A DNA stretch of 64,000 nucleotides from Marinomonas polaris DSM 16579 (GCF_900129155.1 NZ_FQVF01000003.1:187872-251871), one strand, 5' to 3'; positions 46,940 to 54,781 are shown, counted from the stretch's first letter. Made by a program: numbers and translations. The notes: generated by a model not told the origin, from the sequence alone.

Positions 46940-47527
46940 ATGCCTTACTACAAAATAGATGGTGTCACTCCTGTCGTACACCCTAGTGCATACGTACACC
47001 CAACCGCGACGCTGATTGGCGACGTAATCATTGGAGAAGGCTGTTATGTTGGCCCAGGAGCCTGTTTGAGAGGGGATTTTGGGCGCATTACTATGGAAGA
47101 AGAGTCAAACATCCAAGACAACTGTGTTGTTCATGGCTTTTCTGATAGCCATACCATCATTCGTAAACATGGGCACATTGGCCATGGCGCCGTTTTACAT
47201 GGCTGTATCGTTGGAAAAGATGCTCTGATCGGCATGAACAGCGTTGTCATGGATTACGCTGAAATCGGCGAAGGTTCAATCATTGCTGCATCCTCATTTA
47301 TAAAGAATCGCTTTACTTGTCCACCTAGATCTCTGGTGATGGGCTCGCCAGGAAAAATCGTTCGATCCGTCACAGATGACGAATTAAAATGGAAGCAAAC
47401 AGGAACACGAGAATACATAGAACTCTCCAAAAGATGCCTAACTTCAATGGTTGAATGTATTCCACTCAATGCCATAGAAGAAGATAGACCAACACTGCAA
47501 AGTCGGTTACATCAGCCAAAAGGCTAG
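46940..47527 (+). CDS. paaY: Phenylacetate pathway thioesterase PaaY (left-handed beta-helix)
   Basis: A 195-residue gamma-carbonic-anhydrase-like hexapeptide protein; in paa clusters it acts as a thioesterase that removes inhibitory CoA esters. Hexapeptide turns are seen in HPTATLIGDVIIGEGCYVGPGACLRGDFG, metal-type His in HGFSDSHTI and HIGHGAVLHGCIVGKDALIGMNSVVMDYAEIGEGSIIAASSF. C-terminal helix follows. It has an AAGGAAAA ribosome site, is divergent from paaF and precedes paaX by 115 bases. Confidence 0.92.
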   Translation: MPYYKIDGVTPVVHPSAYVHPTATLIGDVIIGEGCYVGPGACLRGDFGRITMEEESNIQDNCVVHGFSDSHTIIRKHGHIGHGAVLHGCIVGKDALIGMNSVVMDYAEIGEGSIIAASSFIKNRFTCPPRSLVMGSPGKIVRSVTDDELKWKQTGTREYIELSKRCLTSMVECIPLNAIEEDRPTLQSRLHQPKG

Positions 47528-47642
47528 TACATTCCTATGTTGCAATGCACTTAGTCTACCCTTTAAGACTATTCCACTTTACTAAGCCGGACAGGTTTAA
47601 GAGAATGACCTCTGGCTTAACTCACTGGATCACCAGTCACCA

Positions 47643-48566
47643 ATGAACAGAATTAATACTTTAGATACTTTAATCACTCGTTTTCAACAGCAAAAACCCA
47701 TTCGAGCATCATCTCTCGTCATCACTTTATACGGTGATACGATTGAACCTCATGGCGGAACCGTTTGGCTAGGCAGTTTAATCAAGCTGCTTGAACCAAT
47801 GGGCATCAACGAACGATTAATGAGAACCACCATCTTTCGTTTGACTCAGGATGGCTGGCTGACCAGTGACAAGGTGGGAAGAAAAAGTTACTACAGCTTA
47901 ACAGGTTCTGGTCGACGTAAGTTTGAACAAGCTTTCCGACGCGTGTACAGCGCCAACCAAACCGTATGGGATGGTTCTTGGTGTTTAATCATGACACAAC
48001 AATTGTCTGCCGAGGAAAGAAAGCAGCTACTAGACGATCTCAACTGGCAAGGTTTTGGCGTACTAACTGGTCAGCTTATTGGTAGTCCAAACACCAATCT
48101 AAGTGACGTAAATACCGTCTTAGCCTCATCTGGTTTACAAAGCAAAGTCATTGTATTTAAAACACATCAACAAGAAGAGCTAGCAGGAAGACAGATTCGA
48201 ATGCTAGTAAGAGACTGTTGGGAACTCGATAAACTTGGCGCTCACTACCAAGAATTCATCAACCTGTTTCGCCCTGTATGGCAAGAACTTGATGAAAAAG
48301 ACAATCTTGACCCTGAATCATGCTTCCTGACTCGCACTCTGTTAATCCATGAATACAGAAAGCTCTTGCTGCGAGACCCACAACTACCTGAAGAGCTCCT
48401 ACCGGGAGACTGGGAAGGCAGAGCCGCAAGACAGCTATGTCGAAACATTTACCGCAAAGTCACCCCAGCTGCAGAACACTGGCTAGGGAAAAACCTAGAA
48501 TCCGCAGATGGGCCACTTCCAGAAGCTTCACAAGCTTTTTATCAAAGATTTGGCGGACTGAACTAA
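47643..48566 (+). CDS. paaX: Phenylacetic acid degradation repressor PaaX
   Basis: A 307-residue winged-helix repressor. The N-terminal domain has IRASSLVITLYGDTIEPHGGTVWLGSLIKLLEPMGINERLMRTTIFRLTQDGWL followed by RKSYYSLTGSGRRKFEQAFRRVY. The middle and C-terminal PaaX domains follow (DGSWCLIMTQQL and the LDPESCFLTRTLLIHEYRKLLLRDPQLPEELLPGDWEG signature). It releases DNA on binding phenylacetyl-CoA. It probably acts on the two long-spaced repeats at 40046-40089 and 46684-46720. Confidence 0.95.
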   Translation: MNRINTLDTLITRFQQQKPIRASSLVITLYGDTIEPHGGTVWLGSLIKLLEPMGINERLMRTTIFRLTQDGWLTSDKVGRKSYYSLTGSGRRKFEQAFRRVYSANQTVWDGSWCLIMTQQLSAEERKQLLDDLNWQGFGVLTGQLIGSPNTNLSDVNTVLASSGLQSKVIVFKTHQQEELAGRQIRMLVRDCWELDKLGAHYQEFINLFRPVWQELDEKDNLDPESCFLTRTLLIHEYRKLLLRDPQLPEELLPGDWEGRAARQLCRNIYRKVTPAAEHWLGKNLESADGPLPEASQAFYQRFGGLN

Positions 48567-48574
48567 GCAACAAG

Positions 48575-48614
48575 CTTTATATAGTGGTCAAACAACACTG
48601 ACCGCTATATAAAG
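48575..48614. terminator. Strong hairpin between paaX and the lasso operon
   Basis: A 16-bp stem, CTTTATATAGTGGTCA (48575-48590) with TGACCGCTATATAAAG (48599-48614), has one wobble pair and an 8-nt loop. It starts 9 bases after paaX and lies between convergent genes, so it probably ends transcripts from both sides, although neither strand has a good T tract. Confidence 0.6.
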
Positions 48615-48689
48615 TTAATTCAGCTACCCCTTCTTTCTTATTACAAGGTCATAATCACACTCAATTAGATGAGCTAAATCCACTTTTCA

Positions 48690-50414
48690 CTAACGCTTTT
48701 TTTGCCAATACGTTTTGTACCAATTATCTTCTTCTATTAACAGGTCGTGGGAACCACTCTGTATGATACGCCCGCCCTCCATGACAATCACTCGATCAGC
48801 TTGACTGGCTAAATCAAGATCATGAGTGACAATTATTCTAGTGGTGTCTTTGCATTGTGTGAACAATGTATTACTTATCACTCCTCTATAATACACATCT
48901 AAAGAAGAGCTAGGTTCATCAAGAATAAGAATAGAAGGGGTACGAGCTAAGGCACGTGCAAATGCTACACGCTGCTTTTCCCCTCCTGACAGGTCAGCAC
49001 AAGTTTTGTCGATATTCGCCGCCAATGAATCAAGAGCAATACCACTTAAATCGAGAATTTTATTACGTTCTGCCGAGGTTGTCTCAGTAGTAAAAATATT
49101 ATCCAGCAACGATCGATTGAACAAATGGGGTTCCTGAGGAACATATCCAATTTTTTTACGTAGTGTTCGACTAGAGTTATTTGTAACTAATGTATCGTCA
49201 ATTTTTACTGAGCCACTTTCTGGCTCCACAAGCCCTATAATTGACTTTATTAATGATGTTTTCCCCGCACCAGAATTACCAACAAGAGCAATACACTCTC
49301 CTGGTAGAATATTTAAATTTATATCCTTCAGATAGCTTTTTCCATCACTGGATTTTAACTTAAAACTAGTTATTGATATGGAACTGGGCTTAAGAGGAAA
49401 AGACGAAGGTAAACATTCAGGAAATTCACTATCAATAAGAGATAACCTATTTTCTTCTAATGCAACGGACGCGCGCTTAATACCACTAATAACCATACCA
49501 AAATAGCTTACAGGTAATAAAAACTGGAGGACATAAGCATTTATTTGAACTAGTCCACCTAAAGTTAATACTCCACTTTTCACATCAAAAATGGATTTCA
49601 AAGTAATAATTAATAGACCAATTCCAAGAAATAAAATCTGTGTACTACTTACCAACTGTGTATATGCCATAGACTTAACAGCACTTCGTTTAGAATTGAC
49701 TAATGATTTTGAAATATTATCAATTTCATGTAACTCTGTTGCATGAGCTATAGTCAATTCTTTGTTATTCAAGGCATCAATTATAGTCGAACTTGTATGC
49801 TGCATTGCAAGGTTAGCATTACGTTGTTTGTCCCCGATATGAGTATGAGTGAACACAGATATAGATAAGAAAGTAATAACACATAAAATGAGAAGTGCTG
49901 GATAAATAAGCGGAGCAAAAAGAGAAAGTGCACTTACTGATAATACTAGCCTTATAATTAGGGGAATTACTTGCCATGTAAGGCCATCGATAAATATTGG
50001 CAATGCGTATAATAGTTGTGCCATTTTTGCAGAGAATTCTCCAGCAGGCATATGGCGAGAACGAGAATCAAATTTAAATATTGAATTCTTACAAAGCCGT
50101 CTCAAAGCCTCAATTTTCGCCTCTTCTATCACTTCTGTTGTTATGTATGCTCTGACCCTCAGTAGCAGTTCAGAGCATAGCCATATAGCTCCATAACCAA
50201 TTCCTAGCAAATATACTACACCAGACGTATCAGCAGACGAATCGAGAGCATCAATCAGTTTTTTCAAAAGGATGGGAGCAGAAACAGAAAATAAAACGAC
50301 AATGAGATCTAAAGCACAAGCATAGAAAAATTTCAACTTTGCCGATTTTTTTGAGTTAAAAAGAAGGTCTACGCATATTTTAAAAGACGTAAATATTTGA
50401 CTGGTGCTTAACAT
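48690..50414 (-). CDS. Lasso peptide ABC exporter (McjD-like)
   Basis: Fused membrane and ATPase half-transporter of 574 residues; a homodimer would export the mature lasso peptide and protect the producer. About six membrane helices fill residues 20-330. The ATPase (about 345-570) has Walker A GNSGAGKTSL, the Q-loop GYVPQEPHLFNRS, signature LSGGEKQRVAFARAL, Walker B ILILDEPSSSLD and switch His in IVTHDLD. No peptidase C39 domain precedes the helices, as expected when a separate B protein cuts the leader. Its ATG overlaps the stop of the B gene by 7 bases and has AGGAGGT 6 bases upstream. Family is certain; cargo is inferred from context. Confidence 0.88.
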   Translation of the reverse strand: MLSTSQIFTSFKICVDLLFNSKKSAKLKFFYACALDLIVVLFSVSAPILLKKLIDALDSSADTSGVVYLLGIGYGAIWLCSELLLRVRAYITTEVIEEAKIEALRRLCKNSIFKFDSRSRHMPAGEFSAKMAQLLYALPIFIDGLTWQVIPLIIRLVLSVSALSLFAPLIYPALLILCVITFLSISVFTHTHIGDKQRNANLAMQHTSSTIIDALNNKELTIAHATELHEIDNISKSLVNSKRSAVKSMAYTQLVSSTQILFLGIGLLIITLKSIFDVKSGVLTLGGLVQINAYVLQFLLPVSYFGMVISGIKRASVALEENRLSLIDSEFPECLPSSFPLKPSSISITSFKLKSSDGKSYLKDINLNILPGECIALVGNSGAGKTSLIKSIIGLVEPESGSVKIDDTLVTNNSSRTLRKKIGYVPQEPHLFNRSLLDNIFTTETTSAERNKILDLSGIALDSLAANIDKTCADLSGGEKQRVAFARALARTPSILILDEPSSSLDVYYRGVISNTLFTQCKDTTRIIVTHDLDLASQADRVIVMEGGRIIQSGSHDLLIEEDNWYKTYWQKKR

Positions 50415-51133
50415 CTAGCACCTCCTATAGAGACTATTGTTGAAACTTCACCATTGAGTGAAGCCCTGTCCATAACAACCCCTGACGCCCCTTCAATCCA
50501 TGCATGTGAAATAAAAGGATAGGTTTGTACTCCAATCTTGAATTCACATTTAATACTTTCTTCAAAAGCTATTTTTGCTACTGCATATGAAAATTCTAAA
50601 CATTGTACATCTTTCAATACGAACTTCATCGCGATACAGGTATTTTCGGCTATTAAATGAAGCTTTTTATCATTAATTTTTTTAGCGCGCCATTGCTTTG
50701 TTCTGAGAGTATTCAAAAGCCCATGAATATTATTCGCTCTTTTTTCCCTATAGGCGCTATTTAGGTAATTTAATGCTTTATACCAATATAGAGGTCTAAA
50801 GCTCTTAAATTTAATATCTTGACCCATTATAGCCCATCTTGGATCTGCTATCCCATTTGTAACCTTACAATCGATTCCTAGAGCATCAGAAGGAGCGTTA
50901 CATTTTATAAGCGTACCGTTTAACAATAACTGCTCGATAACTAACTTTGCCCCCTCATCAAGCTCAGCAATATTTTTCCCCCATAGAGATCTAATATAAT
51001 TACTTTGATCATCATCAAAAAAGGTAAAAACATCAGTTTTTTCATTCAAAGTAATTATATTTCCATTGTATTCCGTTGTATTAACAAAAGGAGGCCAACC
51101 TACATAATTAATTTTCATATTTTCATTAGTCAT
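50408..51133 (-). CDS. Lasso peptide leader protease, fused B1-B2 (McjB-like)
   Basis: A 241-residue protein that should recognise and cut off the precursor leader. Residues 7-78 look like a PqqD-type recognition element (VNTTEYNGNIITLNEKTDVFTFFDDDQSNYIRSLW). Residues about 110-241 are the transglutaminase-like B2 domain with a likely catalytic triad Cys178 (DVQCLEFSYA), His210 (SHAWIEG) and Asp222 (VVMDRAS, then NGEV). The usual CLxRSLA text reads CLEFSYA here, an odd variant. The ATG at 51133 overlaps the cyclase gene by 8 bases and has GGAGG upstream. Weakly conserved family, but position and triad agree. Confidence 0.85.
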   Translation of the reverse strand: MTNENMKINYVGWPPFVNTTEYNGNIITLNEKTDVFTFFDDDQSNYIRSLWGKNIAELDEGAKLVIEQLLLNGTLIKCNAPSDALGIDCKVTNGIADPRWAIMGQDIKFKSFRPLYWYKALNYLNSAYREKRANNIHGLLNTLRTKQWRAKKINDKKLHLIAENTCIAMKFVLKDVQCLEFSYAVAKIAFEESIKCEFKIGVQTYPFISHAWIEGASGVVMDRASLNGEVSTIVSIGGARC

Positions 51134-52682
51134 TAAGCTTCAACCTCCACTGACAAGCGAATAAATTAACAGTATATAAATTAATTATATAACCAGGACA
51201 GATTTTTACACCAGAAGACACCGCAGTGAGAGTCTCTCTGATACGATTAGGGTTAACATACTTTCCAAACTCGCCTTCAAGAATAATCTCCTCAATTCTA
51301 TTTCTATTACTCTTAATACTACGCTGGGTTAAACCTGTAAAGTTCCCCTTTCTAGTATTCCAGAATTCTTCAGATTTATATTTTTTTGATGCTTGATAGC
51401 GAAGTTCATATCGATTGATTCTATTAAATAATAGTTTCTCAGATTCTATTGATAAAGCCGAATTAATTGATTCATATTGAAGAAATGGTGAGTGGTAAGC
51501 CCCCGGGAAAACAGCTAAAGGTGAAGAAATGATCTCGTGTTTATTTACAAGAGCATCAATATGACGCTCTTGTTTACTGATATCATCACTATATAACAAG
51601 TAAGGAAAACTAAGATCTACAGGGATAGAGCGTGCATCAAAAAAACCTTCTTCTATTGAGTTATTAGAAAAGTGCACCCCTGGATTTTCACACATTTTCT
51701 TTACATTTTCGTATTTTAATAATGAATGTCTAATTGTAGTTATAAGCGATTTTCTAAAATATGACGAGCTTTTTAGCAACCATTTTAGTGACGAAATAGG
51801 CATACCAGAATGAAGTAGTTCTAGGTGAAGCCAGCTTTGGGGAAGAGATCGAAACAAGGAGTCTCCGCCAGAACCATTCAGTACAAGTGTATTTTTTGAC
51901 AGGATTTTTTTTGCAACAGTATTAATATAACCTTGGTTGACAAGTCCAGAATGTGGGAAGTTTGAATAACAAAAAGGATTAACTTCAGTACAGAATGGCG
52001 GAGTATCTTGTTGATCGATAACTGTCAGTCCAACTTTATTATACTCTGCCAGCCTTCGAACTCGTGCTAAGTCATCCGCCTCACCACTATCCGAGTCAGT
52101 TGCATGGATTAACTCAATTTCACCACAATACCCGCTACTTTTTACTGACTGAAGAAGGATACTTGACTCCAAACCACCACTATATTCGATAGCGACCTTA
52201 GAAAAGTTTTGTAGTTTTTTTGAAATAAAATCATCCAAGGTATCTATGAAATTAGAATTATTTTCAGTAAAATAATTTTCAATCTCAAAAATTTTGTTTC
52301 TAACGTCTATTTTTGTGCCAGGAGGTAAAAAATTAATACCTTTAAATGCTGAATCAAAAGAAGGGAGAGAACCGCCTAAAATATATTTTATAATATAGTC
52401 ATCATTAAAAATGGCGTATCTACTCAGTAAAGAATCTAGATTTGAGCTTAAAACATAATTCAAATTTTTTTCTATTTTTAAAAAAATTTGACAATCACAA
52501 TGATGATTTACATGTATTATTTTTTTAGCTAAAATCTTTAATATCAATACTTTTCTTTTATCTGATCTTACCTCTATATCTCCATTTGGATAAAGTTCCA
52601 GCTTTAGATCTGGAATGCTATTATTGGGTATAACATCAAATTTACAATCCCCTTCGTTATTTATCTCTAAACGAAAATGCAT
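51126..52682 (-). CDS. Lasso peptide cyclase (asparagine-synthetase-like, McjC-type)
   Basis: A 518-residue enzyme expected to adenylate the ring-closing acidic side chain of the core and form the macrolactam with its N-terminal amine. The N-terminal half is a degenerate glutaminase domain without the Cys2 nucleophile, as in lasso cyclases (GGSLPSFDSAFKGINFLPPGTKIDV). The ATP pyrophosphatase loop is SGGLESS (168-174), with Glu172 where asparagine synthetases have Asp. NGSGGDSLFRSLPQSWLHLELL is the second conserved site. It lies between the precursor gene and the B gene, giving the A-C-B order. AT-rich codon use stands out from the paa genes. Confidence 0.88.
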   Translation of the reverse strand: MHFRLEINNEGDCKFDVIPNNSIPDLKLELYPNGDIEVRSDKRKVLILKILAKKIIHVNHHCDCQIFLKIEKNLNYVLSSNLDSLLSRYAIFNDDYIIKYILGGSLPSFDSAFKGINFLPPGTKIDVRNKIFEIENYFTENNSNFIDTLDDFISKKLQNFSKVAIEYSGGLESSILLQSVKSSGYCGEIELIHATDSDSGEADDLARVRRLAEYNKVGLTVIDQQDTPPFCTEVNPFCYSNFPHSGLVNQGYINTVAKKILSKNTLVLNGSGGDSLFRSLPQSWLHLELLHSGMPISSLKWLLKSSSYFRKSLITTIRHSLLKYENVKKMCENPGVHFSNNSIEEGFFDARSIPVDLSFPYLLYSDDISKQERHIDALVNKHEIISSPLAVFPGAYHSPFLQYESINSALSIESEKLLFNRINRYELRYQASKKYKSEEFWNTRKGNFTGLTQRSIKSNRNRIEEIILEGEFGKYVNPNRIRETLTAVSSGVKICPGYIINLYTVNLFACQWRLKLND

Positions 52683-52705
52683 AGTATGCTTCCTTGCCTA
52701 CATTA

Positions 52706-52733
52706 AGTAAAAGCAGCCACATAATGTGGCTGC
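52706..52733 (-). terminator. Attenuator-like hairpin between lasso precursor and cyclase genes
   Basis: On the minus strand GCAGCCAC (52733-52726) pairs with GTGGCTGC (52720-52713) around ATTAT and is followed by TTTTACTT. It sits 10 bases after the precursor stop and 24 before the cyclase start. Such partial terminators would make more precursor transcript than enzyme transcript. Confidence 0.75.
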
Positions 52734-52743
52734 GCTACATTAT

Positions 52744-52857
52744 CTAACCAAAAATATCGTATGTAGCCCAAAGTGGTGGTTCATGTTGCTGACCACCAGC
52801 TGGACCTTGGATATTTACGGATGCACAAACAGTTACGACTGTATTAAATATATTCAT
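52744..52857 (-). CDS. Lasso peptide precursor (A peptide), 37 residues
   Basis: Short gene directly before the cyclase gene. The leader reads MNIFNTVVTVCASVNIQ (17 residues) and the likely core is GPAGGQQHEPPLWATYDIFG. Gly at core position 1 and Glu at 9 would form a nine-residue macrolactam ring, leaving an 11-residue tail with bulky Trp, Tyr and Phe that could act as plugs. The end in FG recalls microcin J25. The ATG has AGGA about 9 bases upstream and an in-frame stop lies just above it, so no longer leader is possible. Odd points are the very short leader and Ile instead of Thr at position -2. Seen directly; function inferred from neighbours. Confidence 0.8.
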   Translation of the reverse strand: MNIFNTVVTVCASVNIQGPAGGQQHEPPLWATYDIFG

Positions 52858-52871
52858 ACTATACTTTCCTT

Positions 52872-52930
52872 GTGTAGTTCAATTAATTGCGAATAATTAT
52901 CATAATCATTCGCAATTAATTGAACTACAC
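52872..52930. repeat. Perfect 23-bp inverted repeat upstream of the lasso precursor
   Basis: The left arm 52872-52894 (GTGTAGTTCAATTAATTGCG and three more bases) is repeated perfectly inverted at 52908-52930 with a 13-base spacer. The spacer itself contains ATTAT-C-ATAAT. The repeat ends 15 bases before the precursor ATG. It contains the Fur box at its centre, and the outer arms reach into the -10 box. It could act as an extended protein-binding site or fold in a read-through transcript. Confidence 0.95.
52889..52913. promoter_or_regulatory. Fur box in the lasso promoter
   Basis: AATTATCATAATCATTCGC (52895-52913) matches the 19-bp Fur consensus GATAATGATAATCATTATC at 14 positions by my count. 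Because the site is symmetric, an equal match on the other strand covers 52889-52907, giving overlapping Fur dimer sites. It lies on the expected transcription start just below the -10 box, a classical position for iron-dependent repression. Confidence 0.75.
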
Positions 52931-52947
52931 GCATTTTTCTTTGTCAA
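52919..52947 (-). promoter_or_regulatory. Predicted sigma-70 promoter of the lasso operon
   Basis: Minus-strand TTGACA (52947-52942), a 17-base spacer and TTCAAT (52924-52919). The -35 box is perfect and the spacing ideal; the -10 box is moderate. The Fur box follows directly downstream. Confidence 0.6.
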
Positions 52948-53378
52948 CAGAAATTTTGCAAAAAATTAGTTTATGCCGGTAAGCCAGAAAATAAGTATGA
53001 TATTGTTTTGTTATTGAACATCTCTCTTAATATAGCAATATTACCACCTAAAATGGTGTCCGGCTCAAATAGACCAATACACTCAAATTTAAAAGACAAT
53101 GGACTTTAAGGTGTTTGAAAGAGATTAAAACATGTGGAATGCCGGACGCTTACAGTTATTCTGTCACCTGAAGAGCAAAAAAATAGAGGTCGGTAGGCAA
53201 GTGACTTAACGCGGTTATTGTGTCAATGAAGTGGTTAAACGCCTCAATACGATAACCCATACTTACAAGCACTCATTTTTTGCGTCTTTCCATAAAGCGC
53301 CAAGGAAGCCAGTCATGACAACGCGATTACAGAGAAGGAATGAGATCTTGGATTTTAGGGACAATGGTATGGACTCCT
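52948..53378. other. Gene-free stretch with degraded mobile-element debris
   Basis: No convincing gene is seen. An inverted pair GTCCGGC (53058-53064) and GCCGGAC (53141-53147) and broken coding-like text (a frame from 53231 to 53440 without ribosome site) suggest remnants of earlier insertions. The region separates the lasso promoter from the IS1111-type element. Confidence 0.4.
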
Positions 53379-53436
53379 CCCCAATTCAGCGGAATTCCGA
53401 TAAATTGGGGGGCGACCAAACCAAAGGAGCCATGCC

Positions 53437-54245
53437 ATGAATAATAATACGACAATTTGTGTTGATTTAGCGAAAGAAGTTTTCCAAGTTGCTGTCTTCA
53501 ATAAAGCCGGTAAGGCTAAGTTAAATAAAGAAGTCTCAGCGAAAAAAATGTGTCTCATCATTGCTCAATACCCTGATGCAGCGATCTTTATGGAAGCGTG
53601 TGGCTCTGCTCATTATTGGGCTAGGCGCTTTACATCATCAGGTCATAAAGTGGGCCTCATCCCCTCACACATTGCTGCAAAATATCGAGTCAGTAATAAG
53701 AGTGATAAAAATGATGTTCTTAGTATTTATGAGGCCAGTAAGAATCAGCAGTTACACTGCGTTCAGATCCGTACATTAGAGCAGCAAGATATTGCTACGT
53801 TACATAAATTCCGCGAAGGCTATAAAAAAGAACGTAATCAACTTGCCAACCGCCTTCGCGGTTTTGGCCATTACCCGGTATTGCTTGGATTGGTGCCAGC
53901 ATGATGTATGCTAAGTTCGGTTCGGCTGAGTGCTTCAGGCGTGGCCGAGATGCCAGTGCCAGCATCGGCCTTGTGCCAGCGCACAGTGGCAGCGGCGGTA
54001 AAGTTACCATCGGCAGGATTACCAAACGAGGTGATACGTATCTGCGTACATTGATCATCAATGGGGCTCGATCTTTGGTCATCCATGTTAAAGAAAAAAC
54101 AGACAGCTTGAGTTGTTGGGTAAGACAATTACTCAGCACGAAAGGGTTTAATAAAACCATTGTAGCTGTCGCCAACAAACTGGTCAGAATGGCGACAGCC
54201 ATGCTGAAAAGTGGGCTTGAACATCGTCAACCTGTCGCACAGTGA
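53437..54245 (+). pseudogene. IS110-family transposase with internal deletion
   Basis: The N-terminal RuvC-like DEDD part (53437 to about 53880) is intact: CVDLAKEVFQVAVF, FMEACGSAHYWARRF and SNKSDKNDVLSIYEASK carry the acidic residues. It then stops at 53902. The C-terminal transposase_20 part continues in another frame from about 53910, with GRDASASIGLVPAHSGSGGK, ISKRGDTYLRTL-like text and the Ser-containing region, ending at 54245. The two parts together give about 265 residues against the usual 330-340, so roughly 70-100 residues of the coiled linker are missing near 53870-53910. The protein should be inactive unless supplied by another copy. Confidence 0.85.
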
Positions 54246-54530
54246 TGATGGTTTTTAAAAGTCAGTGAATAAAAGAAAGTACCAACCGAGACAGTTAGCA
54301 ATATAGATTGAACGGAATGAACAGCTAGCAAGCAAACCAAATGAAACCTGAGTAGGTCATCGGCTTTTAAAGCCGTCACGCCGATAAGGCGTTTGGTTCA
54401 CGGCGAATCAAAGCCGTTAAGGTCTGGAGTAGCTCTCCATAATAAGACCGAATATACGAAAGCTAACGCAAGTTTGTTATGACCGTTGATAAATATTGTT
54501 AATAACGAAGTGGAGTACGCATGATTCTTT
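54246..54530 (+). ncRNA. Right-end non-coding region, candidate bridge (seek) RNA
   Basis: Known IS1111-group elements encode their guide RNA downstream of the transposase. This stretch has a run of hairpins: CGGCTTT/AAAGCCG (54361-54375), ACGCC/GGCGT (54378-54392), CGGC/GCCG (54401-54416) and GGTCT/AGACC (54421-54449) with an inner GGAG/CTCT pairing. No frame of note crosses it. RNA borders and the target- and donor-binding loops cannot be fixed by eye. Confidence 0.5.
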
Positions 54531-54577
54531 ATTAAAAAATAGGGACGCTATTGTTGCATCCCCAGAGAAGTCCATAT

Positions 54578-54649
54578 ATGTCCTACAAGCAGAAAAAGCG
54601 TCATTCGCATTCAAGTGGAGTGTCACCAACCAAGCCTTTTTCTGTCTAG
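54578..54649 (+). pseudogene. Possible tail fragment of an IS3-type transposase
   Basis: A 23-codon frame reads MSYKQKKRHSHSSGVSPTKP and ends soon after. The KKRHSHSSGVSP text resembles the C-terminal end of IS3-family OrfB proteins (RRHSHLxxxSP). It has no integrase core and no good ribosome site. Very short, so similarity may be accidental. The rest of 54531-54781 shows nothing else. Confidence 0.3.
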
Positions 54650-54781
54650 TAGAAGCAGGGATGCCCTGTAAGTAGCCTCCCTGAACAGCAACGCGATAAG
54701 TACCTATGTAGTTTCTTTAAGAAGTCTCTATGAGTTATAAAGCTTATTTCACTACACAATGAACTAAATCCATATAGAAGA

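Larger units (their letters stand above)
53379..54530 (+). mobile_element. Decayed IS110-family (IS1111-type) element
   Basis: It contains a broken DEDD transposase gene and a long non-coding right end. A hairpin at the left, CCCCAATT (53379-53386) with AATTGGGG (53403-53410), encloses the palindrome CGGAATTCCG. The short left and roughly 280-base right non-coding parts fit the IS1111 group. Exact ends are not determined because these elements lack classical terminal repeats and target duplications. Confidence 0.7.

Noticed and set aside
53231-53440. Plus-strand 69-codon frame before the IS transposase
   Set aside because: No ribosome site and no recognisable domain; it crosses the IS left-end hairpin, so it is probably debris.
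53795-54202. Minus-strand frames over the IS1111 transposase
   Set aside because: Shadows of the transposase coding frames.
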